Program-made: the position numbers and the translations under genes
In this document: piece after piece, positions 40,943 to 41,061 of the stretch
How the letters are laid out: the number at the start of each line of letters is the position of its first letter
Position numbering within the stretch: position 1 is the stretch's first letter
The notes under the pieces: generated by a model
What the model was told of the DNA's origin: nothing
The model's input: the letters and a program-made list of their open reading frames with translations, nothing else
Databases searched by the model: none
Assembly: GCA_024399495.1 (NCBI GenBank)
Contig: JAKSNY010000017.1
Coordinates: 1 to 41,061, forward strand
DNA length: 41,061 nt
Reading direction: 5' to 3'
Source: Paludibacteraceae bacterium
Lineage (GTDB): Bacteria; Bacteroidota; Bacteroidia; Bacteroidales; Paludibacteraceae

Positions 40943-41061
40943 ATGTATGATGTATCAAACTCCTACGGAGTTATGTATAATGTATGATGTGTGATGTATG
41001 AAATCGAATCACCGCATCACCGATATAGAAAACGAAATTAACTAACATAATTATTAACTTT
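40943..41061. repeat. TGTATGATG repeats and duplicated leader at the right edge
   Basis: AATGTATGATGTA at 40943-40955 is followed by a small palindrome AACTCC-tac-GGAGTT (40958-40972), which splits the repeat, and then a second stretch at 40972-41001. Bases 41002-41061 (AATCGAATCACCGCATCACC onward) match the left-edge leader; the last 31 bases are identical to 186-216. The next gene beyond the window is therefore likely to be a relative of the small gene at 242. Confidence 0.8.

Overview
The window looks like a chromosome segment from a Bacteroidales-type bacterium (phylum Bacteroidota). Reasons: lipoproteins with a fimbrillin-like fold and a Fibrobacter succinogenes major paralogous (FISUMP) domain; several good matches to the Bacteroidota -7 promoter element TAnnTTTG; few Shine-Dalgarno sites; family-typical DUF4271 and DUF6242-like proteins; and AT-rich intergenic repeats. 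I cannot name a genus. I see no rRNA, tRNA, CRISPR array, insertion sequence or phage gene.

Layout. 1-3165: a repeat-rich surface-protein locus with a 45-residue small protein (242-379), two related lipoproteins, hairpin-forming repeats and a strong terminator. 3275-5445: an RSH (p)ppGpp enzyme with an intact hydrolase and a decayed synthetase, followed by a chorismate mutase. 5421-12069 (minus): metK, rpiB, aroC, tyrA, aroG and an aroD-aroA fusion, tightly packed, so shikimate, chorismate and tyrosine functions sit in one apparent operon. 12296-13900: pckA, ending at a bidirectional terminator shared with ispG (minus). 15570-17252: a membrane-anchored RsbU/SpoIIE-type phosphatase. 17255-27851 (minus): an unusual operon of coaD, a phosphopantetheinyl transferase, an adenylate-forming enzyme, a MATE exporter, a PaaK-like ligase, a LuxE-like acyl-protein synthetase, a LuxC::PaaK fusion, an RsbW-like::GNAT fusion and an RsbW-like ATPase. 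27856-29211: a lipoprotein just upstream of coaD. 29281-30570: murF. 30567-39509 (minus): a housekeeping run of DUF4271, hemD, rnpA, uvrA, a recX fusion, pssA, yidD and a nucleoside kinase. 39561-40938: a TrmH-family methylase and pyrH.

The most novel part is 15570-27851. It holds everything needed to activate a carboxylic acid as acyl-AMP, pass it to a thioester and reduce it to an aldehyde (LuxE/PaaK plus LuxC). It also holds an activator of carrier proteins, an exporter and a partner-switch style phosphatase/kinase pair, but no luciferase and no carrier protein in view. I cannot match it to a described pathway and propose it as a regulated acid-reduction or acyl-transfer system with an unknown, possibly exported, product.

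A second theme is intergenic repeats. A TGTATGATG family sits at gene boundaries and even supplies stop codons. A GTCAAGG heptamer is found both between genes and in frame inside a kinase gene. Small palindromes are nested in larger repeats. The leader of the left-edge small gene is repeated at the right edge, which suggests a second copy of that locus just outside the window.
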